From Campanula takesimana (lineage: Eukaryota; Streptophyta; Magnoliopsida; Asterales; Campanulaceae), in assembly GCA_026119855.1 (NCBI GenBank), contig JAOWBW010000323.1, positions 62,001-126,000 on the forward strand: a stretch of 64,000 nt of DNA, in the 5' to 3' direction. How positions within the stretch are numbered: the stretch's first letter is position 1; each line of letters starts with the position of its first letter. The notes under the pieces were generated by a model. The model worked only from the letters and a program-made list of their open reading frames with translations, did not search any database and had not been told where the DNA came from. The translations under genes were made by a program, and so were the position numbers. Of the stretch, positions 31,911 through 43,974 are shown in pieces.

Positions 31911-32524
31911 ATCCGTTAGTGAACCTTTGTAGAGGCCGTTAGTGAAATCCGTTGATGAGGCCGTTGGTGAACCTTTGAAGAGTCCGTTAGTGAACCTTTG
32001 AGGAGGCCGTTAGTGAACCTTTGGAGGACGAATCCGTTAGTGAAATCCGTTGATGAGGCCGTTAGTGAACCTTTGGAGAGGCCGTTAGTGAACCTTTGAA
32101 GAGGCCGTTAGTGAACCTTTGAGGAGGCCGTTAGTGAACCTTTGAGGACGAATCCGTTAGTGAAATCCGTTAATGAGGCCGATAGTGAACCCTTGTAGAG
32201 GCCGTTGGTGAACCTTCGAAGAGGCCGTTAGTGAACCTTTGGAGGACGAATCCGTTAGTGAAATCCGTGGATGAGCCCGTTAGTGAACCTTTGTAGAGGC
32301 CGTTAGTGAACCTTTGGGGACTAATCCGTTAGTGAAATCCGTTGATGAGGCCGTTGGTGAACCTTTGAAGAGGCCGTTAGTGAACCTTTGGAGGACGAAT
32401 CCGTTAGTGAAATCCGTGGATGAGGCCGTTAGTGAACCTTTGTAGAGGCCGTTAGTGAACCTTTGAGGAGGCCGTTAGTGAACCTTTGGAGGACGAATCC
32501 GTTAGTGAAATCCGTTGATGAGGT
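31911..32524. repeat. 23-bp-type tandem array, element B
   Basis: About 25 units of CCGTTAGTGAACCTTTGAGG plus AGG, with interspersed CCGTTAGTGAAATCCGTTGATG variants, forming a higher-order pattern (GGACGAATCCGTTAGTGAAATCC recurs every 70-115 bases). It is unrelated in sequence to the arrays of D, E and F but lies in the same position. Confidence 0.9.
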
Positions 32525-32988
32525 ATTTCTTTGAAGTCTCGTGCCATTTGGAGTCACACTTGACTTTTGAATTGTGGGGTGTGGGCACAGTTGACCGCGA
32601 CCAGAAAAATATTCCTGCTGGGGATGAAATGTTGAGATTGACCCTTGAGGGGGGCATGTCACCCGTGACAGAACTTAGGGAGTTCGGAATCCGTGGGGAA
32701 ACCTTGATACGGTGCATGGTTTCTTGCATGGGAGACTGCTTCTGAACCTGCCTGATGATGGGAAGAGCGCGCGTCCGAGCCTCGTTATGGGACGCGCGCG
32801 CCTCGGATGAGTATGCCGGGGGGCGCTCGCCTGGCGCATAAGTTCAGCATATTTAAACAGGCGGTTCACTGTGTTCGGCAAGTTTTCAAAATTTTGAAGA
32901 ACCCACCAAATTCCAAGCCCATTTTTCGTAGAGAAGTCACCCCAAAACACTTTCTTGCTGCTCTAGGATCAATTCCGTCACAGAAACG
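32525..32988 (+). promoter_or_regulatory. Promoter region of antisense gene 1, element B
   Basis: A TATTTAAA box lies at 32850-32857, 130-140 bases before the ATG. Upstream are CG-rich tracts at 32765 (GAGCGCGCG), 32791 (GACGCGCGCGCC) and 32822 (GGCGCTCGC). The segment GGGGTGTGGGCACAGTTGAC near 32576 is shared with the leaders of A, B and C. Promoter activity is inferred. Confidence 0.55.
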
Positions 32989-33088
32989 ATGTCGGATCGT
33001 CAACAATCACCTCCGTTCGAGATGCCACAGGGCGAGGAGCCCGAAATTGGGGTTGAAGCTATGGACCCGAGCTTGCTTACCTTCCGGC
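32989..33088 (+). pseudogene. Antisense gene 1 of element B, exon 1 (first part)
   Basis: It starts ATGTCGGATCGTCAACAATC, encoding MSDRQQSPPFEMPQGEEPEI and onward. The copia element interrupts it after 100 bases. The exon resumes at 41650 and ends at the GTAAGAAT donor at 41688, giving 138 coding bases (46 codons, phase 0). Confidence 0.78.
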
Positions 33089-34601
33089 TGTTGGGTTTCC
33101 AAGTAACATGCGCAGCGGAATATAGCAATAAAATTATTTAAGAAACCCAAAGCCATGGATCCGTTCATATGATTAAATCAAATACGACAAGATGAATAGA
33201 TGAATAACTAACCCTTGATGGCTATGAATTTTTCTCTTTGGTCTTGGTGGAGATCTTGAAGCTTTATCACGAACAAATCACGAACTTTGTAAGATGATAA
33301 AATTCACCCTCTAGCGGTATCCACACTTTGAACGAATATCAAAGGAACTTTTTCGATCTTGGTTGCTAGACCAATAATTATGAAACACACTTTCACAATT
33401 CAATAAAGAACTATATGGAATTTATTTGTGAATTATTTTGTTCCTCAATCAATGATATCTTAGAACAAAATAAAATCCCTCTCAAACTCTTTGAGACTCA
33501 CAAAAGCACTAGTAAATATGGTCTGGCCGAATTGGTGTTTCTATACACAATTAAGACCTATTCCAAATAGGTAACTTGTGCCAAAAACCTTTCCTAATCA
33601 AATTAGGAATTTTCCTGTCGGCATACAGGGCGCCCGCCTGGTCCTACCCAGGCGCCCGCTCATTTGACCAGAAGGTCAAGTTCCTTTTCGGCTTGTTCAA
33701 GCTCCCGCCTGGTGCAACCCAAGCGCCCGCTTGGTTGACCAGGAGGCCCAGAACTTTTCCAAAAATTCCTTTGAGATCCTTCGACCCTAAATTCCAATAT
33801 AGTCCTCTTATTTAAGATTCGTTCTATTGTGTGTGACCCTCTAGGATTATACTAAGTTGGCAATGGGCTCAAACATGATCCCATAAGATATGATTAGGTT
33901 CTAGCAAACCGTCATACCTACCCAAATAGTATAACTAGATACAAGTTCACATTCCTTTAGAATATGTCATAATCCCTTTGTCCACGATGTCTTTGAACAC
34001 AAGTCATGGTCAAACACTCAACTTGTCATGTTCAATACTTTATCGATTCCGAATATGTTGATAATTCAAATGCTATTGATCCAATCAATCCATTTGAGTC
34101 CGGCCGAACATTTCATCAACATCATTCCTTCGAGGGGCTCAAGCTTGACATCTCTCCGTGGAGGGACAAATCCATTTAGCTTATTATTCTTCCCAACTGG
34201 AATCCGATTATGCCACTCATACCCTTTATAACTACTCGGTTAAAAGTAGCGTTTGAAATATGTCAAACATAATGTTCATCAAGTGGAAGACTATAATAAC
34301 TTCATGTCTAAGGATTCAATTGACATAACTAATATGAGATATATGTACGACATAGACCATGACATAAATCTCATACAGCGGGTCATGTCCAGTACCTTGT
34401 TCCAAACAAGTACCCATAAATCTAACATGATCATCCCATGATCATTTAGCCTTTATACTAGTGCTCAACAAGTACTAGGGACGGAGATTATTATAAGTAA
34501 ACATGAATAACAATAATAATCAAAATATCTCTTTATTGATATGAAATAAATGATAACAATTACAACGTTTATTAAACGCGCCTAGGGCACCACTACCAAC
34601 A
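33089..34601 (-). repeat. 3' LTR of the copia element
   Basis: On plus it runs TGTTGGGTTTCC...CCAACA. It holds four CG-rich motifs (GCGCCCGCCT and its inverse AGGCGCCCGC) at 33631-33730, upstream on minus of a TATA-like TGTATAG at about 33541, which is mutated from the TATAAAAA of the other LTR. Confidence 0.94.
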
Positions 34602-34615
34602 ATCTCACACTTGCC
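34602..34615 (-). other. Purine-rich tract of the copia element
   Basis: On minus it reads GGCAAGTGTGAGAT immediately before the LTR, the usual plant copia form of the plus-strand primer site. Confidence 0.75.
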
Positions 34616-37600
34616 CTAGGCCCAATCTCCCATGTATCTAATACCCATGGACCTAACATGACCATCATGTTTTGCTTGTGGAAGTCCCTTTGTTAGCGGG
34701 TCCGCAACATTGTCATCAGTAGGTACTCTACATATATTTACGCCTCCCCTATCAACGATCTCTCGAATGATATGAAAACGCCTAAGTATGTGTTTGGATT
34801 TCTGATGTGCTCTTGGTTCCTTTGCTTGAGCAATAGCCCCATTATTATCGCAATAAAGGTCTATTGGATTAGCAATACTAGGAACCACTTCAAGTTCAGT
34901 TATGAACTTCTTAATCCAAACAGCTTCCTTTGCAGCATCCGATGCAGCAATATACTCAGCTTCCGTTGTAGAATCAGCGGTTGTACTTTGCTTGGAACTC
35001 TTCCAGCTTACAGCTCTACCATTTAACATAAACACAAAACCCGATTGCGATCGGCTATCATCTTTGTCGGTTTGGAAGCTTGCATCCGTGTAGGCATTTA
35101 CAACGAGATCATCTTCCATTCCTCCATAGACCAAAAACGAGTCTTTAGTTCTTCTCAAGTACTTAAGAATCGCTTTTACTGCTATCCAGTGATTTTCGCC
35201 AGGGTCGGATTGGTATCTACTTGTCATGCTCAAAGCATAAGATACATCCGGCCTAGTACAAATCATGGCATACATGATGGACCCAATTGCCGAAGCATAT
35301 GGAACATCATTCATTTTCTCACGCTCATCGTTTGTCTTAGGACATTGAGTCTTGCTTAGAGAAACTCCATGTAACACGGGCAACCTGCCTCTCTTAGAAT
35401 TTTCCATACGGAATCTTCTAATGACCTTGTCAATGTATGTACTTTGGCTTAAACCAAGTAGCCTCCTTGATCTATCTCTATAGATCTTAATGCCAAGTAT
35501 ATATGCGACTTCACCCATATCTTTCATTGCGAAACACTTTCCTAACCAAGTCTTCACAGACTGAAGTGTAGGAATGTCGTTTCCAATGAGCAATATGTCA
35601 TCCACATATAAAATAAGGAATAGCACTATGCTCCCACTAATCTTCTTGTATACACAAGGCTCATCTTCGTTCTTGATGAAACCAAACTCTTTGACCGATT
35701 CATCAAAACGGAGATTCCAACTCCTAGAAGCTTGCTTCAATCCATAGATGGATCTCTGCAATTTTCATACCTTAGAATCTTGTTCAAAACCTTCTGGTTG
35801 TGTCATATACACATCCTCTTTAAGTTTTCCATTCAGGAAAGCGGTTTTGACGTCCATCTGCCATATCTCATAGTCATGATATGCGGCAATGGCAAGCAAA
35901 ATTCTTATAGACTTGATCATTGCTACGGGTGAAAAGGTCTCATCATAGTCAATACCATGAACTTGCCTATAACCCTTCGCTACAATCCTAGCTTTGTAAG
36001 TATACACCTTCCCATCCATGTCAGTCTTCTTCTTGAAGACCCATTTGCATCATATGGTTTTTACACTTTCGGGTGCATTAATCAAATTCCAAACTTGATT
36101 GTCTTGCATGGATTGCAATTCGGATTCCATGGCTCCAAGCCACTTGTCCGAATCAGGAGAAGACATCGCCTCTTGGTAGGTTGACGGTTCATCATTTTCA
36201 ATGATTTCTACCTCATTACTATCCGTTACGAGAAATCCATATCTCTCGGGCTCGGATCGTAACCTACTAGATCTGCGAGTTGCTTGTGTATTTTGAACAG
36301 GTTCCACAACTCCTTGTGGTTCTTGTTCTTGTTCCACTATTGGTTCAATGTTATTTTCTGGGTCTCGAATTTCTTCAAGATTTATTTTACTCCCACTGAT
36401 TTCTTTGGAGAGAAACTCTTTCTCTAGAAAGACACCAGTTCGGGCAACAAACACTTTGTTGTCCTCACGGTTGTAAAAGTAATATCCTCTAGTTTCCTTA
36501 GGATATCCCACGAAAATACATTTATCAGATTTGTGTGCGAGTTTGTCTGAGACAAGTCTTTTGACAAAAGCTTCGCAACCCCAAATCTTCATGAAAGACA
36601 GACAAGGCTTCTTTCCGCTCCACATCTCATATGGAGTCTTTTGAACCGATTTAGTTGGAACACGATTTAGTGTGAAAGCAGCGGTTTCTAGGGCGTAACC
36701 CCAAAAGGATATTGGAAGATCAACTTGACTCATCATTGATCGAACCATGTCTAACAAAGTCCGATTCCTCCTCTCGGACACACCATTCCATTGTGGTGTT
36801 CCGGGTGGAGTCAATTGTGAAACTATTCCACAATTCTTTAGATAATCATCAAATTCTTGACTCAAGTATTCTCCACCTCGATCTGATCGAAATGCCTTAA
36901 TACTTTTGCCAAGTTGTTTTTCTACTTCATTTTGAAATATTCTAAATATCTCAAATGCTTCACTTTTATGTTTCATTAGGTAAACATACCCAAATCTACT
37001 ATAATCATCAGTGAAGGTTATGAAGTATTGAAATCCTCCCCTAGCATTGCTACTTAATGGTCCGCATACATCGGAATGTATCAACCCCAATAAGTCGCTT
37101 GCCCTTTCACCCAACTTGGTAAAAGGTGTCTTAGTCATTTTTCCAAGAAGACACGACTCACAAGTATCATATGACTCGAGGTCACATGAACCTAAAAGTC
37201 CGTCCCCATGGAGTTTTGAGATACGCTTCTCATTAATATGACCGAGATGGCAATGCCACAAATAAGTATGATTTACATCATTAGGTTTAGATTTCTTATT
37301 TACATGATAGACATTGTCATTATTTTCATTCTTGACATCCAAGATATAAAGGCCATTAAATGAATTAGCAATACCATAAAGCACATCATTTAAATAAATA
37401 GAAATTTTTTTATTCTCAATAAGAAACTTAAAACCTTCATTATCCAAACAAGAAATTGAAATAATATTTCTGCTTAAATCTGGAACATAATAACAATTGT
37501 TCAAAACAAGAATTAATCCGGAAGGTAAAGTGACTTCATAAGTCCCTACGGCTAATGCACCAACTCTTGCTCCATTCCCCACGCGTAGATCTACTTCACC

Positions 37601-38575
37601 TTCTTTAAGCAGTCTCCTATTCTTTAGTCCCTGAACATTTAGACAAATGTGAGAACCACATCCGGTATCCAATACCCAAGAATCAGTGGTAGAAAGGAGA
37701 ATATCTATCATATAGATACCTGAAGTCGACGCAGCCTTGCTGCCCTTCTTCTTCTTTTGCTCTTCCAAGAAAGCCTTGCAATTACGTTTCCAATGACCAA
37801 TTTCTTGACAATGGAAACAGATTGCATCCTTTTGTGAATCGGGTTTTGCCTCAGAAGCCTTGGCAACCTTTGGCTTGCTTATTTTGGGTTTGACAACTTT
37901 CTTACCATTTCCTTTGGCACTAGCCTTCTTTCCATCATGAACCAAAAGCACGGGAGAACCTTTCTCCACAATTTTCATCTCTGCAGTTTTGAGCATCCCA
38001 TGCAACTCAGAGAGATTCTTATCCATTCCATGCATGTTATAATTCATCACAAACTGATTATAACTTTTAGGCAATGAATTAAGAATGAGATCCGTGGCTA
38101 GCTCCAATGGGATTGGATAGCCAAGTTTCTCAAGGTGCTCTACATAACCTTTCATTTTAAGAAAGTGAGGACTCACTTGTTGCCCTTCATTCATTTTACT
38201 AGTAGTGAATGCAACAATGGTCTTGTACCTCTCTTGCCTAGCTTGCTCTTGAAACATGGTTCTCAACTCCACGCCTATCTCATAGGCTTCCAAATGTTCC
38301 AAACTTTGTTGGAGTTTTGAACACATAGCAGCAAGCATGAGACAACTTACATCTCTAGAATCATTACGATGTTTCTTGTAATTGTCTCTTTCTACCCTAG
38401 GGGCAATAGGCAGTGGTTCAGCAGGGAGAGGCCAATCGAGAATGTACAACTTATCTTCTTGCCTAAGAACGATTCTTATGCTACGGATCCAATCCATAAA
38501 GTTAGTACCATTCTTTTCGAGCTTATCCTTCTCAAGGATTGATCGCAGCGACATTGATTGAGTGTTATTAGTCAT
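34616..38575 (-). pseudogene. Copia gag-pol polyprotein with two in-frame stops
   Basis: One frame of about 1,320 codons starts at the ATG at 38575. The gag domain is followed by a zinc knuckle at residues 253-266 (CFHCQEIGHWKRNC) and protease at 300-310 (WVLDTGCGSHI). Integrase has the His/Cys site (HCHLGH, CESC) near 441-475 and catalytic D502, D565 and E601. Reverse transcriptase has YVDD, and RNase H has TDASFQTDK and EAEYIA. TGA codons at 36050-36052 (start of RT) and 35765-35767 (within RT) truncate it; both look like single substitutions. The reading frame is otherwise intact, so the copy died recently. Confidence 0.95.
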
Positions 38576-40119
38576 TATCTACAAATATGCAAAATTTCCA
38601 AAATTTAATAAGTACCGGTTTTCATTAAAGAGATAAAAAAAAATTGCATTTTTCAAACAAAATACTCCCACTAAATTATATAACCTTCATATACATCCAA
38701 TGTATAATATAATTTAATTGGGCTAAGATCCAACTTTAATTTAACTTTTGAGTCCACGGAGGCGGACCGCTCAAAAACTAAATTAATTACGTAGACAATC
38801 ATGTCAATCATATCCCATATGATTCTTAGATCATTTTATGAGATTCTTTGAGAAATCTAATTTCAAAAACATGTTTAATCTCATCTTTTGCCTAGGCCCA
38901 AAACTGTTTTGACGCCTAATTAAGTCCAACCATTTTAAACGCATAGGAACCATTAAATTTAATGCACCTTGCGGAGGCAAGCCCACATTAAACTAATGAA
39001 CCTCATCTTGCTCATACATGAATAAAATTAATGCACTTCGCGGAGGCGAACCCACATCAAGATTACACATGTATAAGCAAGTGTTTTAATCATGGCATGG
39101 CAAAGAAGGACTTAAAACTTTCTTTGAAGGTTCATCACATATAGCATATAACACATTTATGAGCACATAATATAAACATGTCACACATCAAGTTTAGTCA
39201 CTAAATTAATCTCCATTAATTTAAGCATGATATTTATGTGTCATTAGTTTCTCTATAATTATGAGGATGAGACTATTTCAACTTTGGTTATTATCTCCAA
39301 ATCAAGACAACAAGAAGTTCGGTCGAACTAAGCCATTAGGCAACCACAATCCCGCACTAATTCAAGAAACCAAGAAAGTAGTCCATGTGGCCGAAACTAA
39401 GCAATAGATGGTCTCGATGAACGTAGGCCAATTGCATTCACAATTCCACATGGATCTCCAATCATTGAATCAAGAACTTTGTTTCTCAATTTTAGCAATT
39501 ATGAACTCTTCATAATTCTAACTTCGTTTTATCTTTGAAACTTTGATTACGATCAATTTTGGGAAACATAATCTCGATGAACGCAGATTAGCCATCCAAA
39601 ACTTGAATCAATCTAGGAATCACAAGACCAAAACAAATAGGAAAATCAAACCCCAAAATCCACACACAAACCAACTACCCAAAACCCATTCCAGATCAGC
39701 AAGTCTGGATTGGTTCTGTTACTGGTTTTGTTGAATTTATCGAAAATTCCATATTCAGATTTTAACAAAATTCAGAACATATTCTGCCGAGCGAGCGCCC
39801 GCCTGGTTATGACCAAACGCGCGCCTGAATGGTCAGAATGGTATAGAATTTTAAAGTTCGAAAATTTTGTCTCAAAATTATTTTTCCCCGATTATTAAAA
39901 CTTTGATCTGATCAAAAAATCAATAATCGAAATAATTCAGAATCCACCATAATTTTTATTGCGGTTGAATCGTGCGATTAAAGTTGCAAAACAATAAACC
40001 ACATAAAATCACAAAACACATAAGCATCATATATTCCAATATTCATATCATGCAAGGCACATAAACAATTTATATGCACATAACATGATCCAAGTATTGA
40101 ATTAATCAACATGAACGGG
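38576..40119 (-). other. 5' leader of the copia element
   Basis: AT-rich and non-coding. It includes a short duplicated motif (GCGGAGGC(G/A)A(A/G)CCCACAT near 38972 and 39040) and CG-rich motifs at 39786-39830 (GAGCGCCCGCCTGG, AACGCGCGCCTG) like those in its LTRs. Confidence 0.7.
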
Positions 40120-40131
40120 GCTCTGATACCA
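40120..40131 (-). other. Primer-binding site of the copia element
   Basis: On minus it reads TGGTATCAGAGC, one base from the LTR end. This is the standard plant copia match to initiator methionine tRNA. Confidence 0.95.
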
Positions 40132-40132
40132 C

Positions 40133-41644
40133 TGTTGGGTTTCCAAGTAACATGCGCAGTGGAATATAGCAATAAATTTTTTTAAGAAACCCAAAGCCAA
40201 GGATCCGTTCATATGATTAAATCAAATACGACAAGATGAATAGATGAATAACTAACCCTTGATGGCTATGAATTTTTCTCTTTGGTCTTAGTGGAGATCT
40301 TGAAGCTTTATCACGAACAAATCACGAACTTTGTAAGATGATAAAATTCACCCTCTAGCGGTATCCACACTTTGAACGAATATCAAAGGAACTTCTTCGA
40401 TCTTGGTTGCTAGACCAATAATTATGAAACACACTTTCACAATTCAATAAAGAACTATATGGAATTTATTTGTGAATTATTTTGTTCCTCAATCAATGAT
40501 ATCTTAGAACAAAATAAAATCTCTCTCAAACTCTTTGAGACTCACAAAAGCACTAGTAAATATGGTCTGGCTGAATTGGTGTTTTTATACACAATTAAGA
40601 CCTATTCCAAATAGGTAACTTGTGCCAAAAACCTTTCCTAATCAAATTAGGAATTTTCCTGTCGGCATACCGGGCGCCCGCCTGGTCCTACCCAGGCGCC
40701 CGCTCATTTGACCAGAAGGTCAAGTTCCTTTTCGGCTTGTTCAAGCGCCCGCCTAGTGCAACCCAAGCGCCCGCTTGGTTGACCAGGAGGCCCAGAACTT
40801 TTCCAAAAATTCCTTTGAGATCCTTCGACCCTAAATTCCAATATAGTCCTCTTATTTAAGATTCGTTCTATTGTGTGTGACCCTCTAGGATTATACTAAG
40901 TTGGCAATGGACTCAAACATGATCCCATAAGATATGATTAGGTTCTAGCAAACCGTCATACCTACCCAAATAGTATAACTAGATACAAGTTCGCATTCCT
41001 TTAGAAAATGTCATAATCCCTTTGTCCACGATGTCTTTGAACACAAGTCCTGGTCAAACACTCAACTTGTCATGTTCAATACTTTCTCGATTCCGAATAT
41101 GTTGATAATTCAAATGCTATTGATCCAATCAATCCATTTGAGTCCGGCCGAACATTTCATCAACATCATTCCTTCGAGGGGCCCAAGCTTGACATCTCTC
41201 CGTGGAGGGACAAATCCATTTAGCTTTTTATTCTTCCCAACTGGAATCCGATTATGCCAATCATACCCTTTATAACTACTCGGTTAAAAGTAGCGTTTGA
41301 ATATGTCAAACATAATGTTCATCAAGTGGAAGACTATAATAACTTCATGTCTAAGGATTCAATTGACATAACTAATATGAGATATATGTACGACATAGAC
41401 CATGACATAAATCTCATACAGCGGGTCATGTCCAGTACCTTGTTCCAAACAAGTACCCATAAATCTAACATGATCATCCCATGATCATTTAGCCTTTATA
41501 CTAGTGCTCAATAAGTACTAGGGACGGAGATTATTATAAGTAAACATGAACAACAATAATAATCAAAATATCTCTTTATTGATATGAAATAAATGATAAC
41601 AATTACAACGTTTATTAAACGCGCCTAGGGCACCACTACCAACA
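40133..41644 (-). repeat. 5' LTR of the copia element
   Basis: The right-hand LTR, next to the primer site. On minus a TATAAAAA box is at 40582-40589. Four GCGCCCGCC-type motifs lie at about 40670-40775, roughly 80-200 bases upstream of it. Confidence 0.94.
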
Positions 41645-41649
41645 CCGGC

Positions 41650-43974
41650 CTCATACCCACATTTCTCACTTCGTGACTTTGGGTTTGGTAAGAATGCCTT
41701 ACCTTTCTTGTCGATTTCGGATTTCATGAAGTTCCGTTTTCTTTACCTGAAATATTGCTGCAGCAGCTTTATTGATCATTCCTTGCATGTTGCTCGTTGC
41801 TGCTAATTTGTTGTAAGAAACATGTTGGGGCGCCCATTTTCATGTTCACACACTTGCTTGTACATTGTTCTGCCATTGAAATCTCTGTGTTGAGTTCATC
41901 CGTTTTCTAGCAGTCATGCTGATGAAATTTTCGCTGTTTCTTCTTTCTTTTCAGGAGTGGACTCGTCTGACAGAGATTCGTGGTGGGGCTCATGGGCCCA
42001 TCTCTATATGGAAGAGGTTTCCTGAGAATGTTCGAGACCGAGTTACAGGGACTCATTTTGGTCTTTTTGTCACCAGCCTCCCAGCTTTGAAGAATGACCC
42101 CGATGTGATCCAGGCATTGAGGGAAAGATGGTGGGACACCACCCATACTTTCCATTTACCCATAGGCGAGGTGACTATGATGCCTACCGATTTCACAGCT
42201 TTGACGGGCTTGCCGTTCATAGGGATACCTGTCCCCTTTGGTTTGAGAGGGGCTGTTCGGACTCCCGACGAGTTACTGGCTTTGGTTGACTGCCGGTTCG
42301 AGGTCAAGAATTCTCGAGTGATATGGGGGCGAATCCGGGCTTATTTCAGCATCTTGATGGCTGAGGCTCGAGGTGTTACTGCTGATCGGGTCGATGTCGT
42401 GGCCCGTTGCTTTATTTGGTACTTGTTATCCCATACTCTGTTTGCCAACGGGGGATCTTCGGCCTCTTTGGCTCTTCTTGACTTGCTAGTGGATTTGGAC
42501 CAGATCGGCCAGTATAACTGGGGCACAGCGGGCTTAGCTGCTTGTTATCACGGCATGGATTTGACCAGCCGTTCGACCACTAGCTCGGTTACGGGCTTCA
42601 GCTTGCTGTGGGAGGTATACCCCTTACTGTCCCTTTTATATTCTCCTTGCCTTGGTCATAACTGCCTTTTTCGTTGATTGTCATTAACTTTGTTTCTGCC
42701 TCTTGTCTACAGCTTTGGGCTTTTGCTATCCTGAATCTGAGGGATTTCAAGATTGCCAAGGAAGGCCAGCCCCAGTATCCGGACTGCGCACGGTGGGCGT
42801 ACAAGGAGAGGAATGTGAAGACTGGCACGAACCCCATTAGTCTTACTTCGGCCCGACGGCACTTGGACACCTTGAGGCCTGAGTCCGTTGCCTTCTCTTT
42901 GTATCCGTGGAGATCAGTTCAGCACTGGTTTGAGCATACTCTTATTCCTACCCGTTCTCAGCTTTTGATGAGTTCGGGTGAGTGCATGGCTCTGTACTTG
43001 GTAGACAGAGTATTTTGGCAGCATGGTACCCAGGTGACAGACTTTTACACCCCCCCCCTCATCCTGCAGTTCCAGACGTTCCTCCTTTCTGCCCTCGTAA
43101 TTGGAGGTCACTTTCAGAGGCTGATCGCGCATCATATATGGTAGGGGTTGATGCCGTCCCTTACATTCACTTGGATCAGGATTATGGCCTCTTCAGGGAG
43201 AACAACTTGATGCACGGCTTTACGTTTGCTGACCCGAGTAGATCATAGGCTGCTCCTACGACCTCCGCTCGGTTTTATACTACCGGTGCCGGGTATTGTT
43301 TTGATCCTCCTTTGCCTCCTCCCTATTACACTTATTCAAACTTCGGGGTCTTTGAGGAGCAGAGGGAGATTGTTCCCGAGGATATGTCACCAGAGAGAGA
43401 GCCTCCTGCCCAGGCTGCTGTGGTATGTTTTTCTAACTTTTGCTTTTCTCAGTTCAAGTCTTGTTTTTCTGTCCTTTGTATTGATGTAACTTCCTTTTCC
43501 TGTTCTTTGTTGCAACAGGTGCCCGTAGCTGCTTATAGGCATTTGGGCAGACAGAACAAAGGAATGAGGCGGCGGCTCCGCCAGCTGGAGGAGAGGGTGC
43601 TGGAGCTGTGCAGGGATATTGCGGCCATGACTAGATATGCTGCTGGTGCTGTCTCTGGTGCTGCGAGAGGAGCTGCCCGAGGTGCTCGGGGCATGGGACG
43701 AGGCTGCAGGGAAGCTGCACTGGACATTGATGAGGCTGTCTCTTCGGCGAGGCAGTCGCTGAGCAGGAGTTTGAGCCACGGAGGTAGCCATAGTAGGAGT
43801 CTGAGCCGAGAGGGTAGCCAGAGCTGGGGTGGCGCTAGTTCGTCAGGGAGAGCTGCCAAGAGGACCCGTCCTGATGTTGTGGTTAAGACATCTGAGTCTG
43901 AGGATGATGATGATGATGATGATGATGAGGATGATGATGATGATGAGGAGACCGAGAGCGGCAGCAGGGGGTGA
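41650..43974 (+). pseudogene. Antisense gene 1 of element B: spliced plant-mobile-domain gene, exons 1-4
   Basis: Exon 1 ends at 41687 (donor GTAAGAAT). Exon 2 is 41955-42614 (acceptor TTTTCAG, donor GTATAC). Exon 3 is 42713-43422 (acceptor TCTACAG, donor GTATGT). Exon 4 is 43519-43974 (acceptor GCAACAG). All introns are phase 0. Exon 2 carries the mobile-domain core (RERWWDTTHTFHLPIGEVTM, PTDFTALTGLPF). Exon 3 continues it (LWAFAILNLRDF, MSSGECMALYLVDRVFWQHG). Exon 4 gives a coiled coil (RRRLRQLEERVLELCRDI), Ala/Gly/Arg and Ser/Arg stretches and an Asp-rich tail. A C9 run near 43050 is one base short and a TAG lies at 43246. The 96-bp intron 3 is stop-free, so it could be retained. Similar proteins occur as host MAIN/MAIL genes; the role in the element is unknown. 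Confidence 0.8.

Larger units (their letters stand above)
33089..41644 (-). mobile_element. Complete Angela/Tork-type Ty1/copia retrotransposon
   Basis: 8.56 kb, flanked by the target-site duplication CCGGC (33084-33088 and 41645-41649). It has LTRs of about 1.51 kb, an initiator-Met-type primer site, a leader of about 1.5 kb, a single-frame gag-pol and a purine-rich tract. LTR length and gag N-terminus (LRSILEKDKLEKNGTNFMDW) suggest the Angela group. By eye the LTRs differ at about 20 positions. It sits in exon 1 of B's antisense gene. Confidence 0.95.

Noticed and set aside
33576..34441. Frames of 60-80 codons in the copia LTRs, repeated at 40620-41484 and 29218-29460
   Set aside because: They are LTR sequence duplicated with the LTR; no domain, and frames differ between copies.
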